A DNA stretch of 5,840 nt. Origin: Candidatus Poseidoniales archaeon. GTDB lineage: Archaea > Thermoplasmatota > Poseidoniia > Poseidoniales > Poseidoniaceae. The translations under genes were made by a program, and so were the position numbers. Below the pieces are notes generated by a model, which did not search any database, was not told the DNA's origin, and saw only the letters and a program-made list of their open reading frames with translations. The stretch's first letter is position 1. The number at the start of each line of letters is the position of its first letter. Shown here in pieces: positions 1 to 5,840 of the stretch. The DNA lies in contig QQSG01000127.1 in NCBI GenBank assembly GCA_003602665.1, positions 1,468 through 7,307 on the forward strand, given 5' to 3'.

Positions 1-1203
1 GATGCGTCAGGCCGTATGACAAGACTACGTGATGTTACAACTCTACAAGTAACAGTCAACGAATTCTATGATATGCAAATCTCCATGGACCCAACCGTTG
101 AGAACGATGTAAAGACCACAGCGCCAGGCCGTATCGTTCGATTTGTCGTCAATATTACCAATGCTGGAAACGTTCCTGACGTTCCATCACTCGACAATCA
201 CACTTCCACTCGAACTGGATCAGACCTTGTTTGGGCTGAGACTCCAGGAATGGGAACTCTTGATGGATGGGGTGTGTCTTGGAAGGTTCTGCGACAGGTT
301 GGACTTGACTTGGAAAGCGAAGAAGAGTGCGTTGTTACACAATCGACAGCAAGCTCGTTCCCAGTAGACAGTTGTGTCTACCTCGAGGACATCAACGAGT
401 GGAGACTCCCTGAGATGATGCCCTACGAAACTTACACCATGGTTGCTATCGTTTCGATTGATCCAGGCGCACAACTTCTGACCCGAAGTCTAGGTCTGAA
501 AGTCGTTTCAATGATGGGCGGCATGGAAGATGGTGGCGATCATGACGAAAGCGCTGCATGGGATGGAGACAACCTTGACTCGAATGAGAAGATCATTACA
601 GTAAGCCTTCGAGCCCCTGATCTAGAAGTTAGAACTGCAAAACAAACCGGTGCATCTTCAGCAGATGTTGGTGACTCAATTCCAATCCGAATTGAAATCG
701 CAAACGTTGGGAATGTACATGCCACAAATATCGAAGTTATTCTTTGTGAATACGATGATGACGACATGAGGGGTGAAATCCGAAAGAACAACAACATGTG
801 CGATGAAGAAAGTATTGTCATGCGACAAGAAATTGGCGCAATTGACAAGCCTGATGATTCACAGGAAGATGGCCGAGTCGTCGAGCTGTACATGCTTTAC
901 CCAGTTACTGCTGGTACCAAGAATGTATACGTAGTCGTCGATCCGGGTAACAACATCGTAGAAGCGAGTGAAGGAAACAATGTTCTCCGTATATCGGATG
1001 AATTAGGGTCCTCCAATCCATTCCTTGACGTAGCAGGTGAAGTAGCAGGAAAGGTCGCACTTCCAACCATGATTGTCCTTCTCACATTCGCACTCTTTGG
1101 TGTTCTCTTCCTTGTAGGAAAGGGACGCAGAGCAGACGTGAAAGATCGAATGGCAGAGCAGTCTTCTCTGAAGTCTGTACTCGGTTCAGAAGATTCTGAT
1201 TGA
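1..1203 (+). CDS. C-terminal part of a CARDB-repeat surface protein with a C-terminal membrane anchor (5' partial)
   Basis: The frame is open to the left edge (five codons, DASGR, precede the Met at base 16), so this is the end of a longer gene; that Met has no ribosome site and lies inside a domain. Numbering from it: a beta-sandwich domain at about 18-165, containing GRIVRFVVNITNAGN, resembles NEW3/DUF11-type modules. A second at about 200-327 runs from APDLEV to VDPGNNIVEASEGNNV, the usual ending of CARDB domains. Each domain has one cysteine pair (C105/C120 and C244/C262), suggesting internal disulfides. N46-I-T and N61-H-T are possible N-glycosylation sites. A hydrophobic helix at about 348-368 is followed by GKGRR and a short charged tail, so the bulk should be outside the cell. 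An adhesion, scaffold or S-layer-associated role is inference; no catalytic motif is seen. The N-terminal domains, which could carry an enzyme, are outside the window. Confidence 0.85.
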   Translation, partial: DASGRMTRLRDVTTLQVTVNEFYDMQISMDPTVENDVKTTAPGRIVRFVVNITNAGNVPDVPSLDNHTSTRTGSDLVWAETPGMGTLDGWGVSWKVLRQVGLDLESEEECVVTQSTASSFPVDSCVYLEDINEWRLPEMMPYETYTMVAIVSIDPGAQLLTRSLGLKVVSMMGGMEDGGDHDESAAWDGDNLDSNEKIITVSLRAPDLEVRTAKQTGASSADVGDSIPIRIEIANVGNVHATNIEVILCEYDDDDMRGEIRKNNNMCDEESIVMRQEIGAIDKPDDSQEDGRVVELYMLYPVTAGTKNVYVVVDPGNNIVEASEGNNVLRISDELGSSNPFLDVAGEVAGKVALPTMIVLLTFALFGVLFLVGKGRRADVKDRMAEQSSLKSVLGSEDSD

Positions 1204-1205
1204 AC

Positions 1206-1940
1206 TTAACCAAGCCACCAGCGCAAGTCGGGGTTGTCGTCAATGGCAACAACTTCACCTGATCTGTCGGAACGTTGTCTTTCAACAAGCTCTCGTACAC
1301 GAGTCATAACGGTTGAAAGATCTTGTTCCGAGAGTTGCAATTCCTTTGCCATTAATCCTAAATCAGGGCGAATCGTTGGGGTTTCAATGAGTGCATGGAC
1401 CATTGTACGTTGTGAATAGTTTTCAAAATCTGAATCTACGGCGGCAGAAATACGCCCTCTAATCTGTTGATGTAATGCAATTAGAGCATCTCTTTGACGG
1501 TCTAATGTTTCAAGTTGAGCATTGAGTTGTTCAAGGTGAATCACTCCTTCAGTTACGCTGATCTTCTTACGTCCACTAACTTGTTCTGCAATTGGAACAA
1601 CAGTTGATGGTAATTTAGAACTCAGGCGGAGAGGTCCTCCCGATGGAAGTTTCCTCTTCTCTATCTTGAATAAATCAGGTCCTAAGTCAATACGAAGTGA
1701 GAACGCTTCTTGTACGCGAAAGATTGTTCTAGGCGGGCCACCTTTTTCACTCGCAACTTGCATTTTTTCAACGAAACCACCGTTCTCCAACTCTCTCAAG
1801 TTCTTCATGATAGCTTGTTGACTAATTCCAATGAGTTCGGCCAACTGCATAGGATAATGAGGTTCTCGTACAAGGCGTTCAAGGATTAAACGACGGGTCT
1901 TATTTTGAAGAAGATTCAGTGTTTTATCGAGGTCACCCAT
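1206..1940 (-). CDS. ArsR-like winged-helix transcriptional regulator with a second C-terminal HTH
   Basis: Probable DNA-binding regulator. Numbering from the upstream Met at 1976: an N-terminal winged helix at about 15-90 includes NKTRRLILERL and the helix-turn-helix LAELIGISQQAIMKNLREL (about 45-63). A wing follows, rich in Gly and Pro (SEKGGPPRTIFRV). A helical, probably coiled-coil segment (about 145-175) leads to a second HTH-like stretch (about 190-234, GLMAKELQLSEQDLSTV) and a C-terminal RWWLG. This two-HTH plan recalls archaeal SurR-type regulators, but there is no cysteine anywhere, so a SurR-style CxxC redox switch is absent. I prefer the start at 1940 (244 aa): MGDLDK is where the family homology begins, and AGGT lies 8 bases upstream, the same register as in top6A. 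The alternative ATG at 1976 (256 aa) has no Shine-Dalgarno site. It is the last gene of the minus-strand cluster; its ligand and targets are unknown. Confidence 0.85.
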   Translation of the reverse strand: MGDLDKTLNLLQNKTRRLILERLVREPHYPMQLAELIGISQQAIMKNLRELENGGFVEKMQVASEKGGPPRTIFRVQEAFSLRIDLGPDLFKIEKRKLPSGGPLRLSSKLPSTVVPIAEQVSGRKKISVTEGVIHLEQLNAQLETLDRQRDALIALHQQIRGRISAAVDSDFENYSQRTMVHALIETPTIRPDLGLMAKELQLSEQDLSTVMTRVRELVERQRSDRSGEVVAIDDNPDLRWWLG

Positions 1941-1948
1941 ACTACTCA

Positions 1949-1952
1949 ACCT
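1949..1952 (-). promoter_or_regulatory. Weak ribosome binding site supporting the 1940 start of the HTH regulator
   Basis: Minus-strand AGGT lies 8 bases before the ATG at 1940, the same register as the AGGT core of the top6A site. It is only four bases, so it is suggestive. The alternative ATG at 1976 has no comparable site. Confidence 0.4.
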
Positions 1953-1974
1953 GTAGTTACGTAGAGCCCCCCTC

Positions 1975-2007
1975 ATTTGAACTCGTCGAAATTAAATGAG
2001 TTGAAAT
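1975..2007. repeat. Imperfect inverted repeat upstream of the regulator gene, possible operator
   Basis: ATTTGAACTC (1975-1984) and GAGTTGAAAT (1998-2007) are inverted copies matching at 9 of 10 positions around a 13-base centre. A shifted 7-base inverted pair, CTCATTT/AAATGAG (1972-1978 and 1994-2000), overlaps them. The centre contains a TATA-like TTTAAT on the minus strand (1996-1991). The arms are about 23 bases apart centre to centre, roughly two helical turns, which suits a dimeric winged-helix protein. It could instead form a weak hairpin at the end of the membrane-protein gene, but no T-tract follows. Operator function is inference. Confidence 0.4.
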
Positions 2008-2999
2008 CAGTCTTCGTCCCAAGATTGCCAATCTTGGTTCTCTGCTTTTGGTATCCTACGACTTGGTTTTTCAACTTCAAGCGGTTTTTGTTTAGGAGGG
2101 CTACTTGTTGAAACTGAACTTCCCGGAGAAGTGGGGAATGGATCTGGAACGACTTCTTCGTCAGGAGTGGATGCCGCTTCTACATCACCTCGCATGAGTG
2201 CGTAAACTTGGTCAGTAGTCAGCATACTTCCTGCAGCAACATGCTGTTGACCTCCCATTTGGGCTTGTGTATTCGAGTCTCTTTGGCCAACATATTCGCC
2301 CGTTCGTATATCGAAGTCAAGGCCTTCAGTCGTCTCATTCTTCTGCTGATTAAGCTGAGCTTGTATGTTATCAGGAGTATAATCGGTTAGTGGCATGAGG
2401 TTGCCATCTGGGCCCATGACAACCATGACGTTCTTCTTTCGATTCTGAGAGAACGCTAAGAGTACTCCAGATAACGGCAGCAAGAGAATCCCGAAACAAC
2501 AAAGAAGTCCTCCAGTAAGTAATGATGTTGAGGAAAGCACACCCTCTTCCATACTGTCAATCGATGATAGCCAGATTGTTTCATTCTCGCATTCACCATC
2601 ACACTCAACCTGGAGAATGTAATCGCCTTTTGATGAAACAATCCATGTCCCGAGTGTGTCAAACTCCTGACCGTCACTTGCCATTGCTTGCCAGTCTAGT
2701 TTACATTTCGATTCCGTTAAAGGTTCGCCAGAATCGTATCCATCAAGATCGTAAAGCGTAACATTTCCATCGAACCCTGCGCCATATGCTCGATAACAAC
2801 CAGCGTCATCGATTTCAACAAGTTTTTGGATTTCATTTTGCGTATTAAGTTCGGAAACGTTGTTATCCCTAGGGTCGAGAATTTCATCCAGCGTATCCAT
2901 TTGAGATAGAAGCAGAACACAGCCAATAACTAAACTGGCTAATGATGCAATCAAGATTCGGAAGGGCCATCGGCTCTTCTTTTGCTGCTCCATATCCAT
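2007..2999 (-). CDS. Two-pass membrane protein of unknown function with a cysteine-containing external domain and a long cytoplasmic tail
   Basis: I do not recognise a family. The 330 aa protein has a basic N-terminus (KKSR), TM1 at about 12-33, a predicted external domain (34-155), TM2 at about 156-184 followed by NRKK, and a hydrophilic tail (185-330). The positive-inside rule puts both termini in the cytoplasm. The external domain has four cysteines (68, 99, 133, 137), possible disulfides, and three N-X-S/T sequons (N47, N79, N139). The stretch GDYILQVEC with flanking strands suggests a beta-sandwich, weakly like pre-peptidase C-terminal or GOLD-type modules. The tail is rich in Gln, then Pro/Ser, and ends in DWQSWDED, a possible short linear motif. 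The ATG at 2999 is preferred over the one at 2993 because GAGGAGTGAT lies at a more suitable distance. It starts 40 bases after the top6A stop and is probably co-transcribed. A role in envelope sensing or assembly would be a guess. Confidence 0.85.
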   Translation of the reverse strand: MDMEQQKKSRWPFRILIASLASLVIGCVLLLSQMDTLDEILDPRDNNVSELNTQNEIQKLVEIDDAGCYRAYGAGFDGNVTLYDLDGYDSGEPLTESKCKLDWQAMASDGQEFDTLGTWIVSSKGDYILQVECDGECENETIWLSSIDSMEEGVLSSTSLLTGGLLCCFGILLLPLSGVLLAFSQNRKKNVMVVMGPDGNLMPLTDYTPDNIQAQLNQQKNETTEGLDFDIRTGEYVGQRDSNTQAQMGGQQHVAAGSMLTTDQVYALMRGDVEAASTPDEEVVPDPFPTSPGSSVSTSSPPKQKPLEVEKPSRRIPKAENQDWQSWDED

Positions 3000-3007
3000 G
3001 ACGAAGA

Positions 3008-3017
3008 ATCACTCCTC
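3008..3017 (-). promoter_or_regulatory. Ribosome binding site of the two-pass membrane protein gene
   Basis: GAGGAGTGAT on the minus strand resembles the full anti-SD complement GGAGGTGAT with one base missing inside. Its GGAG ends 12 bases before the ATG at 2999 and 18 before the ATG at 2993, which favours the first start. Its presence in a 40-base gap fits an internal gene of an operon. Confidence 0.65.
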
Positions 3018-3039
3018 AAAGAAGGCTCGCATTCCAGAA

Positions 3040-4140
3040 TCAGTTCAAACCAAGTTCTGCTAATTTCTCAGGAAGATATGTATCGGTTACGAAATCGAGA
3101 CCGTATTTTGCCAATGATTGCTGTTCAGCCTTCTTTCCGATCTCTAGCATCATATTGATCTGTTCTTGCCACCATCCATCTGCAAAGCGCGGGTCGGACA
3201 ATTCAGCATTCAATGCTTCAATATCTTTCTTTGAAAGATCATCACTCGGTAGATCATAAGCGAGAATATCATCAGCCGTAATCCCAAGATATGTTGAGGA
3301 AGGTGTAGCAAGATATTCTGATATGTGTGCAGTCTTAATTGCACCATAAGCGATTGATGCAAAGATTCTGAAAGACCATGGATCACCGTCAAGGAAGACA
3401 ACGACTGGTAAATCCCATTCTTCACTCATCCGTTTCATAATTCTTCGAGTTGAACGAGCTGGCTGTCCTTTCAAATGGAGTAAAGCACAATCAAAATCTT
3501 CGTCAAATCCATTTTCAACCAATCGGTCAAACATACCACCAGTCTCAATCGCCATGATGAATTTAACATCGTGTTCTAAGAATTCTATTTTCTCTTTCTC
3601 GACGTTGTATGGGACACCATACCCGCTGTCCCCCACATCATCTCTTGCATTGATACGCATCCATTGCCCCTTTCGATTTCGTTCTCGTAGTGTGATGTTA
3701 CCAATCATTCTGGACCCATCTTCTTCAGGGCGTAATTTGAAATCTTCACGCAAACAACGTGTTACGATTTCTAAATCCTCAGCAAGATTGTTGCTTTCAT
3801 TCTGAGATTGGAATTTTCCTAGACCCCACCCTTCCGAAATATAGTACATTTCACGAAGAGTGGATGATTTTCCATCATCGATCATTGCTTCAATGAACTC
3901 AATAACGTGTAAGGCTCGAAGTAATTGCTTTGCAGAACCAAGGCTTGTAGCATCACGAATGGTCTGTTTCTTCCCATATTTGTAAACACCAAGTTTAGGA
4001 TCGAAGCCAATGTTGTTCTTGGTCCGTACAGGCAGTGTCATGGTTGGCGGGTCGCCCTTGACAATACGGTCATACATTTCACGGACAACACCGTGTAGGG
4101 CTACTTTTGTTTCCTCAACAGACTTGCGTACAGCTACCAT
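3040..4140 (-). CDS. top6A: DNA topoisomerase VI subunit A (Spo11-like, DNA-cleaving subunit)
   Basis: This is the catalytic subunit of type IIB topoisomerase. With Top6B it cuts both DNA strands, covalently attached to each 5' end through tyrosine, and reseals them after strand passage. At 366 aa it is normal length. The N-terminal CAP-like winged helix (about 65-140) holds STLREMYYISE, matching the Spo11/Top6A motif; the second tyrosine, Y100, is the expected nucleophile. The Toprim domain (about 190-330) shows the metal-binding glutamate E199 (in MAIETGG) and the DxD pair D251/D253 (in LDGDP), plus the conserved LKGQPARSTRR segment. Nothing essential is missing. The ATG overlaps the top6B stop by one base (TAATG) and a perfect Shine-Dalgarno lies within the end of top6B, so translation is probably coupled to give matched subunits. 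I see no reason to assign another function. Confidence 0.97.
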   Translation of the reverse strand: MVAVRKSVEETKVALHGVVREMYDRIVKGDPPTMTLPVRTKNNIGFDPKLGVYKYGKKQTIRDATSLGSAKQLLRALHVIEFIEAMIDDGKSSTLREMYYISEGWGLGKFQSQNESNNLAEDLEIVTRCLREDFKLRPEEDGSRMIGNITLRERNRKGQWMRINARDDVGDSGYGVPYNVEKEKIEFLEHDVKFIMAIETGGMFDRLVENGFDEDFDCALLHLKGQPARSTRRIMKRMSEEWDLPVVVFLDGDPWSFRIFASIAYGAIKTAHISEYLATPSSTYLGITADDILAYDLPSDDLSKKDIEALNAELSDPRFADGWWQEQINMMLEIGKKAEQQSLAKYGLDFVTDTYLPEKLAELGLN

Positions 4141-5840
4141 TAGTAATCACCTCCGAAGAGAGTTGTTTGCTTTGTTTCCCCAGAATCTGTTTCTGCTTCA
4201 TCTTGTGGTTCAACAGGTGTATCGGATTCAGAATCAACTCCTTCCTGAGCAGGAAGTGGGTCTTCTTCGGGTTCTTCAGTTAATTCACTAACATCTTCAT
4301 CAGATACTTCATTATCCTCGAGCAATGTTTGTTCTTGTCGGCGTATTTCATCGAGAAGCTTCTCATCCATCTTGGTTGCGCCAATGACTTCCTGAGAGCC
4401 TCTGTAGAAGACATCAGTTTCATTCCAATCACCTTTTTCGATGTCACCTAGGCTGTAGGTGATTACGGTTTGAACACCTGGCTGTAAGGTTTCGAGTTTC
4501 CAGGCCCATACACCAGTTGCTTCCTTGCGTCCTCCGAGTTCATTGCCAATCATTTTACCACCTTGCTTTTCGGGCCAGGTGACTAAAATTGTGTAAGAAC
4601 GGGCTCTTGAAGTGTAATTGTACAGGACGATGTTTACATCCGTTTGCTTTGTTTCTTTATTCCATACCGTAGTAGTTTCAGCGATTACCGCTGACATGAT
4701 CTTGGTAATTGAAGCAGCGAGATCTGGTACAGGGAGTTGAAGTAATGATGCAGACTTCTCGGCAATTGCGGGAATAATGTCGTTAATGAGTTCAAACTTC
4801 TCTCGAGTTTTACCCATTTTCTTTTTCTTTTCAAGATGCTTTCTCAAGCCACGACCCATTTCCAACATCGCTTTACGACCTTCTTCCATTACTACTTCAT
4901 TATCAGAGAGTGCTTCCTTTGCTTCAGAAGTGAACTGCACGTTTGTACTTGCAAGATGAACCAGAATTGCTGCAGGGCCCTTAGGAACACCTCTTCCACC
5001 GGCCTGATCAAGGCCATATTGTCGCCAATCAACGCTTTCTATGGCTTTAGTCAACAAACAACCACCTTGCTGATACATGAGTGGAACCCGATTTGCAAAC
5101 CGCAGAATCTCAACAGGCTTGTCAGCCGCCATTCCTTCTCCAAAGATTAATCCAACCTCAATCTGGAATGGATTTCCTTGTGTAACACTTGGTGCTCTCG
5201 TCATTGTTGTTACGAACTTTGAGTCAATTGTCTTTGAAAGTCCTTTCTTTATCAGTAATTCTTCGATAGGAGAGAGACATGATGTTGGAGGATTTAGAAG
5301 TTTGACAGGCTTGCCACGTAACATTCGCTCGCCTTGGAATGCTTCCAATAATGCCCGAATTTGGTCCGCTTTCAGTGATTTCGGTTTCAACTTCTCTTCC
5401 AATTCTGCAACTTGACATAATTCCTTAGCTGCTCTTCCAGATACGCCTGAAAAGTTTCTACGCAGGAAGGTGGTCATTCGCGATTCAGAAGATTCTCCAC
5501 ACAAACGCTGGAGTTGTCCAAGTTCGATTCCATTAGGATGCGGCTTGATGGCTTCTACTCGGCCAGGTAACTTCTCAGTCACCCTTGGCCAATGATGCTC
5601 TTGACCGTCAGGATCAATGAACAAAATATCAGCATGCGGATTAACAATACTTGTCATGCGAAGATATTGCCAAACAGATTGTCGGCCTTTCTGATATTTC
5701 GCCTTCATTGAGGTTCTGATTTTCAGACCGTGGACCTTATCGCCCCAATCAACACGATCTTGATTTGATTTCACAGCTTTGTTTTTCCGGGTATCAAGTC
5801 CAATATCAACAGAAACAGCCGTTGCTTCTTTGGCAATTTT
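4140..5840 (-). CDS. top6B: DNA topoisomerase VI subunit B (ATPase/transducer subunit), 5' partial
   Basis: This is the GHKL ATPase subunit whose ATP-driven dimerisation gates Top6A. The frame is open to the right edge (566 codons visible). The GTG at 5774 is not the start, because homology (DIGLDTRKN) continues upstream, and the Bergerat ATP-binding motifs lie outside the window. Numbering from the GTG: the end of the GHKL domain (HGLKIR...KYQKGRQSVWQYLR, about 15-55), the conserved IKPHPNG (76-82), an H2TH domain (about 98-150), then the transducer (about 165-345). The transducer carries TRAPSVTQGNPFQIEVG, FANRVPLMY, DWRQYGLDQ and the switch lysine K286 (in SEAKEAL), which contacts ATP in the Sulfolobus enzyme. 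A beta-rich segment (about 362-460) fits the Ig-like C-terminal domain known in Methanosarcina Top6B. After it come a helix, a highly acidic tail and the terminal KQTTLFGGDY. It is translationally coupled to top6A. Confidence 0.96.
   Translation of the reverse strand, partial: KIAKEATAVSVDIGLDTRKNKAVKSNQDRVDWGDKVHGLKIRTSMKAKYQKGRQSVWQYLRMTSIVNPHADILFIDPDGQEHHWPRVTEKLPGRVEAIKPHPNGIELGQLQRLCGESSESRMTTFLRRNFSGVSGRAAKELCQVAELEEKLKPKSLKADQIRALLEAFQGERMLRGKPVKLLNPPTSCLSPIEELLIKKGLSKTIDSKFVTTMTRAPSVTQGNPFQIEVGLIFGEGMAADKPVEILRFANRVPLMYQQGGCLLTKAIESVDWRQYGLDQAGGRGVPKGPAAILVHLASTNVQFTSEAKEALSDNEVVMEEGRKAMLEMGRGLRKHLEKKKKMGKTREKFELINDIIPAIAEKSASLLQLPVPDLAASITKIMSAVIAETTTVWNKETKQTDVNIVLYNYTSRARSYTILVTWPEKQGGKMIGNELGGRKEATGVWAWKLETLQPGVQTVITYSLGDIEKGDWNETDVFYRGSQEVIGATKMDEKLLDEIRRQEQTLLEDNEVSDEDVSELTEEPEEDPLPAQEGVDSESDTPVEPQDEAETDSGETKQTTLFGGDY
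4146..4154 (-). promoter_or_regulatory. Perfect Shine-Dalgarno site for top6A, embedded in the 3' end of top6B
   Basis: On the minus strand the bases read GGAGGTGAT, a 9-of-9 complement to the conserved prokaryotic 16S rRNA 3' end (ATCACCTCC). Its AGGT core ends 8 bases before the top6A ATG. The same bases encode the Gly-Gly-Asp near the C-terminus of Top6B. Together with the TAATG overlap this supports translational coupling or efficient re-initiation. Confidence 0.88.

Noticed and set aside
16..18. ATG at 16 as the start of the surface protein
   Set aside because: The frame is open to base 1, no ribosome site or signal peptide is present, and it begins mid-domain.
540..893. 117-residue open frame antisense to the surface-protein gene
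   Set aside because: Its composition (Ser/Arg-rich, no motif) is that of a shadow frame opposite a gene with clear domain homology.
1975..2007. Inverted repeat as an intrinsic terminator of the membrane-protein gene
   Set aside because: The stem is AT-rich and weak, and no T-rich tract follows it on the minus strand; left as a possible operator.
4155..4169. QTTLF as a bacterial beta-clamp-binding pentapeptide (QL-x-LF type)
   Set aside because: The second-position Leu is missing and the gene is archaeal, where the clamp is PCNA; a PIP-like reading is more consistent.
5077..5415. 112-residue plus-strand frame, with others at 4836-5150 and 4010-4291, opposite the topo VI genes
   Set aside because: They lie wholly opposite strongly conserved topo VI coding sequence, with no recognisable protein features or ribosome sites.
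4140..5774. GTG at 5774 as the start of top6B
   Set aside because: The frame is open for 22 more codons to the window edge and the upstream residues fit the GHKL domain; the ATP-binding motifs have to lie further upstream.
1..5840. tRNA, rRNA, CRISPR array, insertion sequence or integrase
   Set aside because: Coding sequence fills nearly the whole window; no regularly spaced repeats, terminal inverted repeats, transposase motifs or RNA-gene-like segments were seen.

Overview
The window suggests a mesophilic euryarchaeon of the Thermoplasmatota, most likely Marine Group II (Poseidoniales). Evidence: an archaeal-type DNA topoisomerase VI gene pair, an archaeal ArsR-like double-HTH regulator, strong Shine-Dalgarno sites matching the archaeal 16S 3' end, moderate-to-low GC, acidic protein tails, and a surface protein made of CARDB-like beta-sandwich repeats with a C-terminal membrane anchor. 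Topo VI argues against Thermoplasmatales proper, which are known to lack it. The lineage is an inference; no marker such as 16S is present.

Layout: bases 1-1203 (+) hold the 3' end of a large surface protein with adhesion-type domains, open at the left edge. It converges, with 2 bases between the stop codons, on a four-gene minus-strand cluster. In transcription order this is top6B (5' end beyond the right edge, visible 5840-4140), top6A (4140-3040), a two-pass membrane protein of unknown function (2999-2007) and a winged-helix regulator (about 1940-1206). Junctions are a 1-base TAATG overlap, a 40-base gap, and a 30- or 66-base gap depending on the regulator start. No non-coding stretch exceeds 70 bases. 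No RNA gene, CRISPR array, insertion sequence or integrase was seen.

How they work together: Top6A and Top6B form the A2B2 type IIB topoisomerase that passes one duplex through another in an ATP-dependent way, for decatenation and supercoil relaxation. All key Top6A residues are visible: the active-site tyrosine, the Toprim glutamate and the DxD pair. Top6B shows the H2TH and transducer domains, the switch lysine, an Ig-like C-terminal domain and a long acidic tail. The two downstream genes may be co-transcribed; nothing in them ties them functionally to topology.

The most interesting points are small-scale. The last residues of Top6B (KQTTLF followed by GGDY) resemble a PCNA-interacting peptide on a disordered acidic tether. 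The same bases encode a perfect 9-base Shine-Dalgarno site for top6A. An imperfect inverted repeat brackets a TATA-like element just upstream of the regulator gene. No clearly new multi-gene system is visible.
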